64,000 bases of DNA from Streptomyces sp. NBC_01317 (GTDB taxonomy: Bacteria; Actinomycetota; Actinomycetes; Streptomycetales; Streptomycetaceae), in contig NZ_CP108393.1 of assembly GCF_035961655.1 (NCBI RefSeq), positions 6,185,001-6,249,000 of the forward strand, in the 5' to 3' direction. Within the stretch, counting starts at the first letter, position 1; each line of letters starts with the position of its first letter. This document shows positions 1 through 7,875 of this stretch, one piece after another. Under the pieces are notes generated by a model. It worked only from the letters and a program-made list of their open reading frames with translations, had not been told where the DNA came from and made no database searches. Position numbers and translations under genes: made by a program.

Positions 1-2
1 TC

Positions 3-1373
3 GGCGAGGCCGACATCCTGCGCCGCGTGATGGGCAAGAAGAAGGCCGACGAGCTGGCGAAGAACTTCGTCCTCTTCCAGGCGGGCGCCAAGAAGAACGG
101 CTACTCGGACGAGGCGATCCAGGCGCTCTGGGACGTCCTGGTGCCGTTCGCCGGATACGCCTTCAACAAGGCCCACTCCTCCGCGTACGGCCTGGTCACC
201 TACTGGACCGCGTACCTCAAGGCGAACCACCCCGCCGAGTACATGGCGGCGCTGCTGACCTCCGTCAAGGACGACAAGGACAAGTCGGCCGTCTACCTCA
301 ACGAGTGCCGGCGCATGGGCATCAAGGTGCTCCCGCCGAACGTCAACGAGTCCCAGTCGAACTTCGCCGCGCAGGGCGACGACGTGATCCTCTTCGGCCT
401 CACCGCGATCAGGAACGTCGGGCAGAACGTCGTCGACTCGATCATCCGGTGCCGCAAGGCCAAGGGGAAGTACAGCTCCTTCCCCGACTTCCTGGACAAG
501 GTCGAGGCGGTCGTCTGCAACAAGCGGACCGTCGAGTCGCTGATCAAGGCCGGCGCCTTCGACGAGATGGGCCACACCCGCAAGGGGCTCGTCGCCCACC
601 ACGAGCCGATGATCGACAACGTGGTCGCGGTGAAGCGCAAGGAGGCCGAGGGGCAGTTCGACCTCTTCGGCGGGATGGGCGAGGAGCAGAACGACGAGCC
701 CGGCTTCGGTCTCGACGTCGAGTTCTCCGACATCGAGTGGGACAAGTCGTACCTCCTCGCGCAGGAGCGGGAGATGCTCGGCCTGTACGTCTCCGACCAC
801 CCGCTCTTCGGTCTGGAGCACGTGCTGTCCGACAAGTCCGACGCGGCGATCTCCCAGCTCACCGGCGGCGAGCACGCGGACGGCGCGGTCGTCACCATCG
901 GCGGCATCATCTCCGGCCTCCAGCGCAAGATGACCAAGCAGGGCAACGCCTGGGCCATCGCCACCGTCGAGGACCTCGCCGGCTCCATCGAGTGCATGTT
1001 CTTCCCCGCGACCTACCAGCTGGTCTCCACCCAACTCGTGGAGGACACCGTCGTCTTCGTCAAGGGCCGCCTCGACAAGCGGGAGGACATCCCCCGGCTG
1101 GTCGCCATGGAACTCCAGGTGCCCGACGTGTCGTCCGCCGGGACGGACGCGCCGGTGGTCATCACGATCCCGACGGTGAAGGTCACCCCGCCGATGATCA
1201 GCCGCCTCGGCGAGATCCTCGGCCACCACCGGGGCAACTCCGAGGTGCGGATCAAGCTCCAGGGCGCCAGGAAGACGACGGTGCTCCGGCTGGACCGGCA
1301 CCGGGTGCAGCCGGACGCGGCGCTGTTCGGGGACCTGAAGGTGCTGCTGGGCCCGGCGTGCCTGGCGGGCTGA
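3..1373 (+). CDS. dnaE: DNA polymerase III alpha subunit, C-terminal part (partial)
   Basis: This is the 3' part of the replicative DNA polymerase; the reading frame is open to the left edge, so the start lies outside the window. The visible 457 residues begin in the fingers region (GEADILRRVMGKKKADE) and continue through the helix-hairpin-helix segment typical of DnaE (FGLTAIRNVGQNVVDSII). They end with an OB-fold domain (about residues 300-385, including GGIISGLQRKMTKQGN) that binds single-stranded DNA. No polymerase catalytic aspartates can be checked because they lie upstream. A perfect 15-bp hairpin follows the stop codon, so this gene probably ends its own transcript. The family assignment is secure; whether it is the essential DnaE1 rather than a DnaE2 paralogue is inferred from the well-kept replicative-type C terminus and its place beside conserved his/trp genes. 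Confidence 0.96.
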   Translation, partial: GEADILRRVMGKKKADELAKNFVLFQAGAKKNGYSDEAIQALWDVLVPFAGYAFNKAHSSAYGLVTYWTAYLKANHPAEYMAALLTSVKDDKDKSAVYLNECRRMGIKVLPPNVNESQSNFAAQGDDVILFGLTAIRNVGQNVVDSIIRCRKAKGKYSSFPDFLDKVEAVVCNKRTVESLIKAGAFDEMGHTRKGLVAHHEPMIDNVVAVKRKEAEGQFDLFGGMGEEQNDEPGFGLDVEFSDIEWDKSYLLAQEREMLGLYVSDHPLFGLEHVLSDKSDAAISQLTGGEHADGAVVTIGGIISGLQRKMTKQGNAWAIATVEDLAGSIECMFFPATYQLVSTQLVEDTVVFVKGRLDKREDIPRLVAMELQVPDVSSAGTDAPVVITIPTVKVTPPMISRLGEILGHHRGNSEVRIKLQGARKTTVLRLDRHRVQPDAALFGDLKVLLGPACLAG

Positions 1374-1394
1374 CGTACCACTGACTTCCACGGC

Positions 1395-1430
1395 TGAGGG
1401 GCACGCCCGGATCATCGGGCGTGCCCCTCA
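1395..1430. terminator. perfect hairpin terminator between dnaE and the 56-aa gene
   Basis: Two 15-base arms (1395-1409 and 1416-1430, TGAGGGGCACGCCCG and its complement) are separated by a 6-nt loop. It lies 22 bases after the dnaE stop and 14 bases from the stop of the convergent small gene, so it can serve both transcripts. There is no U-tract, which is usual in high-GC actinobacteria. Confidence 0.8.
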
Positions 1431-1443
1431 CGCATGGGCGGCG

Positions 1444-1614
1444 TCAGTTGTGGCCGAAGCGCTTCTGCTTGCCCTTGTGCGGCATGTCCGACGGGGTTAT
1501 CCGGGACTGCACCTGCTCCGAGCGGTCCTCGGACGACCGCGACTCCTCGGAGCCGCGTGCCTCCGTCGACGGGGCCTGCTGCTTGTTGCGGTCACGGTTC
1601 TTGTTCTTCGCCAT
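1444..1614 (-). CDS. 56-aa basic hydrophilic protein of unknown function
   Basis: A short gene read leftward from ATG at 1614. A strong ribosome-binding site (AGGAGG, plus-strand CCTCCT at 1622-1627) lies at ideal spacing, which is unusual in this window and argues that it is real. The product starts MAKNKNRDRNKQQAP, has an acidic/serine-rich middle (EESRSSEDRSEQ) and ends KGKQKRFGHN. It has no hydrophobic segment, so it is a small, probably disordered, nucleic-acid-binding-like protein. It converges on dnaE and is divergent from the NYN gene. I recall similar short lysine/arginine-rich proteins beside dnaE in Streptomyces but know no function. Confidence 0.75.
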   Translation of the reverse strand: MAKNKNRDRNKQQAPSTEARGSEESRSSEDRSEQVQSRITPSDMPHKGKQKRFGHN

Positions 1615-1847
1615 GAAGGTGCCTCCTGAGACGGTCCCGGGACCGGGACGCGTTCAGACTCACATATGCCGTAAAGTGCCGCATTTTGGATCATTGCGCT
1701 AGGTAGTGAGCCCATGTCACGGGGCCGGTGTGGGATACGCCACGCCGATGATCGAGTTCCGGACGTCAAGGCTCTTGCCGTCGGGCAGACTCGAAGGAAA
1801 CCCGCAGTAACTCCCGATCGCCCGATCCCGAGGTTGCCGAAAGAGGG

Positions 1848-3221
1848 GTGGAACACGTGGATCGCTGCGTCGTCCTGGTGGACGCCGGATACTTGCTGGG
1901 CGCCGCGGCGAGTCTCCTCGCCGGAGAACCGGCCCGCTCCCGCATCACCGTCGACCACGCCGCGCTCATCCAGGGCCTGCGCGAGCGGGCCGAGGCCGAT
2001 ACGGAACAGCCCCTGCTCCGGATCTACTGGTTCGACGGTGCCCCCGACCGCGTCCCCCAGCCCGAACACCGGCGGCTGCGCGTCATGCCCCGCGTCACGG
2101 TCCGGCTGGGCGCGCTGACCCGCAGCGACGGGCGCTGGGCGCAGAAGGGCGTGGACGCGGCGATGCACGCGGAGCTGACCGAGCTGGCCAGGAACCGCGC
2201 CTGCTCGGACGTGGTCCTGGTGACCGGCGACGGGGATCTGCTGCCCGGCCTGATGTCCGCCAAGGAACACGGCGTCGCGGTGCACCTGTGGGCCGTGCAG
2301 GCCGCGGACGGCGACTACAACCAGTCCGAGGACCTGGTGGCCGAGGCGGACGAGCGGCGCGTGCTCGACCGGGCGTGGATCACCCATTCCGTACGGGCCA
2401 AGGAGACGGCCGCCGTGTGCCCGCCGCCGCCGGTGCCCCGGCCGGAGATCGCGGCGATCCTGTCGGCGCCGCTGCCGGAAGCCGGGCCCGAGTCCGTGGC
2501 CGCGTCCGGTTCCGGCTCCGGTTCCTCCGGGGCCTCCGTTTCGTCCGGCCCGGCCCGGGAGGCGGACGCGGACTCCGGAGCTGCGGCGCCGGCCACGGCG
2601 GGGCGCAACGGCTCCGGGCCGGCCGAGCACGAGTCCGCCTCGGACGCGCCTCCGGCGCCGGGGAGCAGGGGTGTGCCGACGCCCAAGGACCTCGCGAGCC
2701 TGCGGGCGCCGCTGGGGCCCTCGGCCGGGCCGTCGACCGGTTTGTCGACCGGGCCGTCGGGCACTGCGGCCGCGGGTGCGACGCTCCGGTGGTCCTCGGA
2801 CAAGGGGTGGGTCGAGCGCCCGGGGGGCGGGGGCGGGGGCGGCGGCGGTACGGCGGGCGAACCGCCCGAGACCGCGTCGCTGCCGACGCTGGCGCAGCTC
2901 ACCAGCGCGGAGCAGCGGTGGGCGGACCGGGAGGAGGACATCACCACGGTGGGGGGCGACCCCTTCGAGGTGGGCCAGGTCTTCGCCCGGCGCTGGATGG
3001 GACGGCTGCCGGAGCCGGCGCAGGTGCAGAAGCTGTCCGTGATGTACCCGAGGGTGCCGCACCGGATCGACGGGGAGCTGTTGCGGTACGCGGCGCGGTT
3101 CGGGTTGCTGGCGCACAAGGATGACCAGATCGATGAGCATGACCGGTATGCGATTCGGGCGGGTTTCTGGCGCGAGATCGATGGCCGGGTCGCGGAGGGG
3201 GCGGCGCCGCCGACGTCGTAG
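1848..3221 (+). CDS. NYN domain protein (PIN-like nuclease) with disordered linker
   Basis: The N-terminal ~170 residues form an NYN/PIN-like domain. VVLVDAGYLLGAA gives the first acidic residue (D12), QKGVDAAMH the second (D103) and LVTGDGDLLP the last pair (D128, D130), so the metal-binding set of a nuclease is intact. Residues about 195-325 are a low-complexity Gly/Ser/Pro/Ala linker. A conserved, predicted helical C-terminal domain follows (about 335-447, LPEPAQVQKLSVMYPRVPHRIDGELL in part), reminiscent of OST-HTH-like RNA-binding partners of NYN domains; that likeness is inference. Start: GTG 1848, or GTG 1857, which sits 8 bases after GAGGGG and would remove three residues. It is probably a cytoplasmic RNA-processing or RNA-decay enzyme. 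The substrate is unknown. Confidence 0.88.
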   Translation: MEHVDRCVVLVDAGYLLGAAASLLAGEPARSRITVDHAALIQGLRERAEADTEQPLLRIYWFDGAPDRVPQPEHRRLRVMPRVTVRLGALTRSDGRWAQKGVDAAMHAELTELARNRACSDVVLVTGDGDLLPGLMSAKEHGVAVHLWAVQAADGDYNQSEDLVAEADERRVLDRAWITHSVRAKETAAVCPPPPVPRPEIAAILSAPLPEAGPESVAASGSGSGSSGASVSSGPAREADADSGAAAPATAGRNGSGPAEHESASDAPPAPGSRGVPTPKDLASLRAPLGPSAGPSTGLSTGPSGTAAAGATLRWSSDKGWVERPGGGGGGGGGTAGEPPETASLPTLAQLTSAEQRWADREEDITTVGGDPFEVGQVFARRWMGRLPEPAQVQKLSVMYPRVPHRIDGELLRYAARFGLLAHKDDQIDEHDRYAIRAGFWREIDGRVAEGAAPPTS

Positions 3222-3361
3222 CGTTGCGCCCGTTGTCCGTTGCGCTTCCTGCTTGTCCTCAATCGCCGGATGGGCTTGTTTGTGGCGTCTGCCCGGTGCG
3301 CGGGCGCGGGTTACTGATGTCCTCAATCGCCGGACGGGCTGGGTTTGTCGTGGTGACGGGG

Positions 3362-3495
3362 GGTGGGGCCTGCGGAGGTACGTATGTCCGGACTGCATGT
3401 TTTACGGCGCCTCAGGGACTTGTTTGGTTCACCGGTAGTCATGCGCCACAAAACACGCTTTACGTCCGGACACACGCACCTCCTCCGACCCCACC
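3362..3495. repeat. inner imperfect inverted repeat
   Basis: Arms 3362-3393 and 3464-3495 are imperfect reverse complements (about 28 of 32 positions), each containing GTCCGGAC or TCCGGAC at the loop side. The ~70 bases between them continue to pair partly: GCATGTTTTACGGCGC against the complement of GCGCCACAAAACACGC. If transcribed, this region could extend the outer stem into one very long hairpin. Confidence 0.65.
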
Positions 3496-3578
3496 CCCCT
3501 CACGCCGAGGGTGAGCCGAACGACCCCGCCGGTCCGGGGAGCCTCGCCTCTGCCCGGTGGACAGTGCCGCTTACCAAC

Positions 3579-3727
3579 GTCCTCAATCGCCGGACGGGCT
3601 GGATTGTGGCCTCTGCCCGGTACGCGAGCGCGGCTTACCAATGTCCTCAACCGCCGGACGGGCTGGGGTGTGCCCCTGCGCGGTGCGCGGGTGCGGCTCA
3701 CCGATGTCCTCAAGCGCCGGACGGGCT
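3579..3727 (+). repeat. tandem array, 63-64 bp unit, three copies
   Basis: Units begin at 3579, 3643 and 3706. Each starts with the 22-bp repeat (variants CAATCGCC, CAACCGCC, CAAGCGCC), and the first two are followed by a related 41-42 bp tail (CTCTGCCCGGTACGCGAG and similar). Because the spacers resemble each other and the repeat varies, this is a tandem duplication of the repeat plus its flank, not a CRISPR. Confidence 0.75.
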
Positions 3728-3927
3728 GGATGGTGCCCCCGGCGACAACCCGCGCATACGCAACCGGCCCGCAGCGGGCAAAATCAAGCCCGTCCGGCGA
3801 TTGAGGACAATCAGTAACCCGCGCCCCCGCACCGGGCAGACGCACAAACAAAGCCCGTCCGGCGATTGAGGACAAAGGGGGGCCCGGGGCCCCCGACCCC
3901 GGAACATCGGCGGGGTCCACCACCCCG

Positions 3928-3940
3928 TACGCTCAAGCGT
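3928..3940 (+). promoter_or_regulatory. -10-like box TACGCT of the ABC transporter, leaderless arrangement
   Basis: TACGCT (3928-3933) lies 7 bases before the GTG start at 3941 and no Shine-Dalgarno sequence is present, so the transcript probably begins at the start codon. The box is embedded in ACGCTCAAGCGT, a short inverted repeat that also precedes the gene starting at 7875. Confidence 0.5.
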
Positions 3941-4921
3941 GTGAGTACGGTGTGCGTCGTCCGCGATCTCGTCAAGACGTACCCCGCCGCGCCCGGCAGA
4001 CGGGGCACCCCGGCAACCCCGGAAGTCCGTGCCACCGACCGCATCAGTCTCGACGTGCGCCGCGGGGAGATCTTCGGGCTGCTCGGACCCAACGGCGCCG
4101 GCAAGTCCACCCTCGTCCGCCAGCTCACCGGCCTCATGCGCCCCGACTCCGGCAGCGTCGAACTGCTCGGGCACGACCTCGTGGGCCACCCCGAGCGTGC
4201 CGCCCGGCTCATCGGCTACCTCGGCCAGGAATCGACCGCGCTCGACGAGCTGACCGTCGCCCTCGCCGCCGAGACGACGGGGCGCCTCCGCGGGCTCACC
4301 CTGCGCGCGGCCCGCGCCGAGCGGGACGCCGTGCTGGAGGAGCTGGGGCTCACCGAGATCGCGGGGCGGCCGCTCAAGAAGCTGTCGGGCGGGCAGCGGA
4401 GGCTGGCCTGTTTCGCCGCCGTGCTGGTCGGCGAACGCCCCGTACTGATCCTTGACGAGCCCACCACCGGCATGGACCCGATCGCGCGCCGCGCGGTCTG
4501 GGCGGCCGTCGACCGCCGAAGGGCCGAGCACGGCGCGACCGTGGTGCTCGTCACCCACAACGTCATCGAGGCCGAGACCGTCCTCGACCGCGTCGCCGTG
4601 CTGGAGCGCGGCAAGGTCATCGCCTGCGACACCCCCGCCGGGCTCAAGGAGCAGGTCGCGGGAGAGGTCAGGGTGGAGCTGGTGTGGCGCGAGCGCGCGC
4701 CGCTGGACGTGCCCGAGGTCGCCGCGCTGCGCGGGTCCGCGCAGGAGTCGGGGCGCCGGTGGGTGCTGCGGCTCGCCCCCGACGAGGCGCGGGCCGCCGT
4801 CGCGGCGGTGACCGGTGGCGCGGCTTTCGCGGCGCTGGACGACTTCACGCTGGCGACGCCCAGTCTGGAGGACGTGTACCTGGCGCTCGGGGGCCGGACG
4901 AAGGGGCTGGTGAAGGCGTGA
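3941..4921 (+). CDS. ABC transporter ATP-binding protein (ABC-2/DrrA type)
   Basis: A 326-residue ATPase subunit. Walker A GPNGAGKST is at 49-57, the Q-loop glutamine near 96 (YLGQES), the signature LSGGQ at 148-152 and Walker B VLILDEP at 168-174, followed by the H-loop in LVTHN. A ~100-residue C-terminal extension, as in DrrA-like exporters, follows the nucleotide-binding domain. It probably powers the permease encoded 34 bases downstream to export a drug, lipid or polyketide-like molecule across the membrane; the substrate cannot be read from sequence. GTG 3941 is chosen because homology starts at once (VCVVRDLVKTYP) and upstream in-frame sequence lies in repeats. Confidence 0.93.
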   Translation: MSTVCVVRDLVKTYPAAPGRRGTPATPEVRATDRISLDVRRGEIFGLLGPNGAGKSTLVRQLTGLMRPDSGSVELLGHDLVGHPERAARLIGYLGQESTALDELTVALAAETTGRLRGLTLRAARAERDAVLEELGLTEIAGRPLKKLSGGQRRLACFAAVLVGERPVLILDEPTTGMDPIARRAVWAAVDRRRAEHGATVVLVTHNVIEAETVLDRVAVLERGKVIACDTPAGLKEQVAGEVRVELVWRERAPLDVPEVAALRGSAQESGRRWVLRLAPDEARAAVAAVTGGAAFAALDDFTLATPSLEDVYLALGGRTKGLVKA

Positions 4922-4955
4922 GTCGTACGAGCCATACGAACAGGAGCATCGCCAG

Positions 4956-5810
4956 GTGAGCATCGTGCCGGCGGAGGCCGTGTCCGCGCGAGGCGGCGGG
5001 AGCGTGAGGGTGGTCCGGGAGAGTCCCGCCGGGACGACGACGGCGGACGGCGCGCCCGCGCCGCTCGCGCCCAGGGCGCGGCTGCTGCCCGCGCTGGCCG
5101 CCGTGTACCGCGCCCAGATGTCCCGGGCCCGGGTGGCCCGGATGCCGCTGCTGTTCGTCGCGACCTTCCAGTCCGTCGGGATCATGGTCCTGATGCGGGG
5201 GGTCGTGAACGGGGCGGAGGAGTCGCGGGCGGTCGTCGCCGGGGCCAGTGTCCTCGTGGTCGCGTTTGTGGCGCTGAATCTGCTCGCCCAGTACTTCGGG
5301 CACCTGCGGGCCAGTGGGGGCCTCGACCACTTCGCGACCCTGCCGGTGCCGCCGGCAGCGGTGGTGCTGGGTACGGCGGCGGCGTACGCGTCGTTCACGG
5401 TGCCCGGCGCGGTGTTCACGGCGGTCACGGGGAGCGTGCTGTTCCAGCTGCCGCTGGCCCATCTGTGGGTGCTGTTGCTCGTGATCCCCCCGGCCGGCGC
5501 GGCGCTCGCCGGCCTCGGCGCGGCGCTGGGCCTGCTCGCGCCGCGTCCCGAGCTGGCGACGCTGCTGGGGCAGCTCGGCATGTCCGCGGCCCTGCTGCTG
5601 GGCGTCCTGCCGGCGAACCGGCTGCCGGAGCCGGTCACCTGGGCGCGGGACCTGCTGCCGTCCACGTACGGCGTGGAGGCGCTCTCCCGGTCCTTCGACG
5701 CGCGTCCCGACTGGGTGGTGGTCTTCCTGGACCTGGGGGTCTGCGCGGCCGTCGGTGTGGTCTCGCTGGCCGTCGCGACGTGGGCGTACCGGCGTGCGGC
5801 GGTCCGGTGA
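4956..5810 (+). CDS. ABC transporter permease (ABC-2 type)
   Basis: A 284-residue integral membrane protein with about six hydrophobic spans, for example LLFVATFQSVGIMVLM near residue 65 and a VVLGTAAAYASFTVPGAVF-like span near 130. An ABC-2 C-terminal segment has LLPSTYGVEALSRSF before the last helix, a layout common to DrrB-like permeases. The first ~45 residues are polar and Ala/Gly-rich and probably cytoplasmic. The GTG start at 4956 is preceded by CAGGAG at about 9 bases. It directly follows the ATPase gene and is its obvious membrane partner. Confidence 0.9.
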   Translation: MSIVPAEAVSARGGGSVRVVRESPAGTTTADGAPAPLAPRARLLPALAAVYRAQMSRARVARMPLLFVATFQSVGIMVLMRGVVNGAEESRAVVAGASVLVVAFVALNLLAQYFGHLRASGGLDHFATLPVPPAAVVLGTAAAYASFTVPGAVFTAVTGSVLFQLPLAHLWVLLLVIPPAGAALAGLGAALGLLAPRPELATLLGQLGMSAALLLGVLPANRLPEPVTWARDLLPSTYGVEALSRSFDARPDWVVVFLDLGVCAAVGVVSLAVATWAYRRAAVR

Positions 5811-5832
5811 GGCGGGCGTGGGGCGGGCCTGG

Positions 5833-5844
5833 CACGATGGCAGG
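5833..5844 (+). promoter_or_regulatory. -10-like box CACGAT, leaderless arrangement
   Basis: CACGAT (5833-5838) is 6 bases from the GTG at 5845 and there is no Shine-Dalgarno sequence. This suggests that the downstream gene can be transcribed separately from the ABC transporter genes. Confidence 0.45.
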
Positions 5845-6507
5845 GTGACCGCACCCCTGACACCGCCTCACCAGCCGCGACACGATCCGTGGCAGACGCC
5901 GCCGGACGGTGCTTCCGGCGATCCCGGATCCTTGGCGGGCGGCACGTCCGACACCGGCGCGGGGGTCGGGGCGGAGGTGCGGACGGCCGTGGTCGTGACG
6001 GTGGCGCTCGCGGTGGCGGGTGTCCTGCTGGGATTGCTGTGGCTGTGGCTCTCGCCGCGGATCCCGCTCGTCTCGGACGATACGGCGGTCTTCCTCAAGG
6101 ACACGGAGGGCGAGGAGGCGATCGGCGCGGACGGTACGTTCGCGCTGCTGGGCCTCGGGTTCGGCGCGATCGCCGCTGCCGCCGTTTTCCTGTTCCGCAA
6201 GCGGGGTGGCGTCGCGGTGGTGGTGGGGCTGGTGCTGGGCGGGCTGGTCGGGTCGTTCCTGGCGTGGAAGGTCGGCGTGTGGCTGGGGCCTACGTCGGAT
6301 GTGGTCGCGCATGCGCGTGAGGTGGGGAAGGGCGTCACGTTCGACGCGCCGCTGAAGCTGAACGCGAAGGGCGCGTTGTTGGCGTGGCCTGTGGCGGCGA
6401 TGGTCGTCAACCTCGCGTTGACCGCGGTGTTCGGGCCTCGGGATCCGGAGCCGGAGTGGGACTGGAGCGGGTTCGGAGGGCCGCCGCCGGGGGTCGGGAA
6501 GCCGTGA
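5845..6507 (+). CDS. actinobacterial membrane protein, DUF2567-like
   Basis: A 220-residue protein with a proline-rich cytoplasmic N terminus (about 1-45) and four predicted membrane helices (about 48-72, 101-118, 123-143 and 178-197). A conserved extracytoplasmic stretch contains SPRIPLVSDDTAVFL. The C terminus is Trp/Gly/Pro-rich (PEWDWSGFGGPPP). The layout matches the actinobacterial DUF2567 family, which has no known function; the family name is from memory and moderately sure. GTG 5845 is preferred to the longer frame because a -10-like box sits 6 bases upstream. The next gene converges, with a 22-bp palindromic repeat copy in between. Confidence 0.8.
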   Translation: MTAPLTPPHQPRHDPWQTPPDGASGDPGSLAGGTSDTGAGVGAEVRTAVVVTVALAVAGVLLGLLWLWLSPRIPLVSDDTAVFLKDTEGEEAIGADGTFALLGLGFGAIAAAAVFLFRKRGGVAVVVGLVLGGLVGSFLAWKVGVWLGPTSDVVAHAREVGKGVTFDAPLKLNAKGALLAWPVAAMVVNLALTAVFGPRDPEPEWDWSGFGGPPPGVGKP

Positions 6508-6536
6508 GGGTGGCGGGCGCGTCCGCCTGACGTCTT

Positions 6537-6558
6537 GTCCTCAATCGCCGGACGGGCT
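6537..6558 (+). repeat. single copy of the 22-bp extragenic repeat
   Basis: GTCCTCAATCGCCGGACGGGCT lies in the 80-bp gap between two convergent genes. It is the same unit that forms the island at 3255-3873 and the hairpin at 28736. Confidence 0.85.
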
Positions 6559-6587
6559 TGATCTGCGCACGGACAGGCCCGAGGGGG

Positions 6588-7094
6588 TCAGGGACGCGCG
6601 ATCGGGGCCAGCGTTGCTGATGTCAGGGTGGTCAGGGCGCCGGGGGACAGTTCCACTTCCAGGCCCCGGCGGCCCGCCGAGACGCAGATCGTGTCGTGGG
6701 ACTCCGCCGAGCTGTCCAGGACCGTGCGCAGGCGCTTCCGTTGGCCCAGGGGGGAGATTCCGCCCCGTACGTAACCCGTCGTCCGTTCCGCCGCCGCCGG
6801 GTCCGCCATCGACGCGCGCTTGCCGCCCACCGCCGACGCCAGGGCCTTGAGGTCCAGGGAGCCGGCCACCGGGACCACCGCCACCGTCAGTTCGCCGTCC
6901 ACGTCGGCCACCAGCGTCTTGAAGACCCGGTCGGGGGACACGCCCAGGGCCTCCGCCGCCTCCTCGCCGTACGACGCCGACGCGGGGTCGTGCTCGTACG
7001 CGTGCAGGGTGTACGCCGTGCCCGCCGCCGTCAGGGCGACCGTCGCGGGGGTGCCCCCCGATCCGGGCTGGTGCTTCTTCTTGGCCTTCGCCAC
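6588..7094 (-). CDS. ybaK: Cys-tRNA(Pro)/Cys-tRNA(Cys) deacylase, YbaK/EbsC family
   Basis: A 168-residue YbaK-type editing protein that hydrolyses mischarged Cys-tRNA(Pro) in trans. Family hallmarks are the Lys-bearing VFKTLVADVDG segment (about residues 57-67, holding the lysine that anchors the tRNA 3' end), the AVVPVAGSLDLKALA segment and GYVRGGISPLGQRKRL near residue 108, where the glycine-rich GGISPLG loop forms the active site. Length matches the family (~160 aa). The N terminus is Lys-rich (MAKAKKKHQ). It is separated from the next minus-strand gene by about 40 bases and may share its transcript. Confidence 0.93.
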   Translation of the reverse strand: MAKAKKKHQPGSGGTPATVALTAAGTAYTLHAYEHDPASASYGEEAAEALGVSPDRVFKTLVADVDGELTVAVVPVAGSLDLKALASAVGGKRASMADPAAAERTTGYVRGGISPLGQRKRLRTVLDSSAESHDTICVSAGRRGLEVELSPGALTTLTSATLAPIARP

Positions 7095-7134
7095 CGGTCG
7101 TGTCCTCGGGTCGGATCGAGTCGGGTCGGGTCCG

Positions 7135-7875
7135 TCAGTTGGGGCTCGTCGGCGATCTGGTCAGGTCCACCGCCGGCAGCGACGGGAGGTGGCGGATCAC
7201 CGCCGTCTCCGACCGGAGCAGTTTCAGCTCCTCCTTCAGCCGCGCCGCCGTGTCCGGCGCCTCCAGCAGCCGCTGCTTCGACGGCGTGTCCAGCACCGCC
7301 GCCGCCGCGATCAGGTACGACACCACCGAAGGCTCGTCGGGCAGTTCGTCGCCCGTCGCCAGCGTGCGCTCCCGCGCGCCCGCCAGCCGCTTCTGGTAGC
7401 TGCGGAACGCCCGCAGCACGCCTTCCGCCAGCGCGGACGCGCCCTCGCCGACCTCCTCGGGCAGCTCCTCCACCTCGGCCGTCAGATAGGGGCCGCTCGT
7501 GTCGATCGACAGCAGCCGGATCCTGGTGGTGCCGGTGGCCATCACCTCGAAGCTGCCGTCGGGGCGTTCACGGATCGTCGCCGCGTCCGCGACGCAGCCC
7601 ACGTGGTGGAAGGCGTCCATGGGTTCGGGGCCGAAGCCGTCGGTGGGACCGCGCTCGGGCGGGGCCGCCCGGTCCGGCAGGCCCGGGGCGGTCGGCGACA
7701 GTTCGTGCCCGTCGCGGACGGCGACCACGGCGAAGCGGCGCGGTTCGGACTCGTCCGTCTTCAACAGCTCGCGCATCAGCGTGCGATAGCGCTCCTCGAA
7801 GACGTTCAGGGGCAGGACGAGGCCCGGGAACAACACCGCGTTCAGCGGGAAGAGAGGGAGGCGTGCGGTGGTCAC
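7135..7875 (-). CDS. Lon-protease N-terminal (substrate-binding) domain protein
   Basis: A 246-residue protein made only of the Lon N-terminal/LON substrate-binding domain. It starts with the typical LPLFPLNAVLFPGLVLPLNV and continues through FEERYRTLMREL, then GTTRIRLLSI in the second half. A helical tail ends in LKEELKLLRSET. There is no ATPase or protease domain, so it is a stand-alone LON-domain protein of the kind common in actinobacteria, with unknown biochemical role. GTG 7875 is chosen because homology begins at the next residue and a TACGCT box lies 8 bases upstream. A much longer open frame continues upstream but is antisense shadow of the next gene. Confidence 0.9.
   Translation of the reverse strand: MTTARLPLFPLNAVLFPGLVLPLNVFEERYRTLMRELLKTDESEPRRFAVVAVRDGHELSPTAPGLPDRAAPPERGPTDGFGPEPMDAFHHVGCVADAATIRERPDGSFEVMATGTTRIRLLSIDTSGPYLTAEVEELPEEVGEGASALAEGVLRAFRSYQKRLAGARERTLATGDELPDEPSVVSYLIAAAAVLDTPSKQRLLEAPDTAARLKEELKLLRSETAVIRHLPSLPAVDLTRSPTSPN

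Larger units (their letters stand above)
3255..3873. repeat. 619-bp inverted-repeat island with 86-bp arms
   Basis: The left arm 3255-3340 and the right arm 3787-3873 are reverse complements over 86-87 bases with only a few differences: one extra base in each arm near the middle, one more in the right arm and two substitutions. Each arm is two copies of the 22-bp unit GTCCTCAATCGCCGGACGGGCT separated by about 42 bases that also match between the arms. Between the arms are three more direct copies and a second nested inverted repeat. This is too ordered to be a simple terminator. It looks like an expanded cluster of an extragenic palindromic element. No transposase is adjacent. Confidence 0.85.
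3222..3940. other. 719-bp gene-free interval filled with repeats
   Basis: No convincing coding sequence is present between the NYN gene and the ABC transporter. Short open frames on both strands are translations of the repeats. The interval is taken up by seven copies of a 22-bp repeat arranged as a large inverted repeat with an inner imperfect inverted repeat (see the separate entries). A candidate -10 box for the ABC transporter lies at its right end. Confidence 0.8.

Noticed and set aside
1497..3398. 633-residue minus-strand frame across the NYN gene and the 56-aa gene
   Set aside because: It is antisense to two supported genes and has no domain; arises from high GC.
3579..3727. Regular direct repeats that could suggest a CRISPR array
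   Set aside because: Only three direct units, repeats differ, the intervening parts resemble each other, and no cas genes are present.
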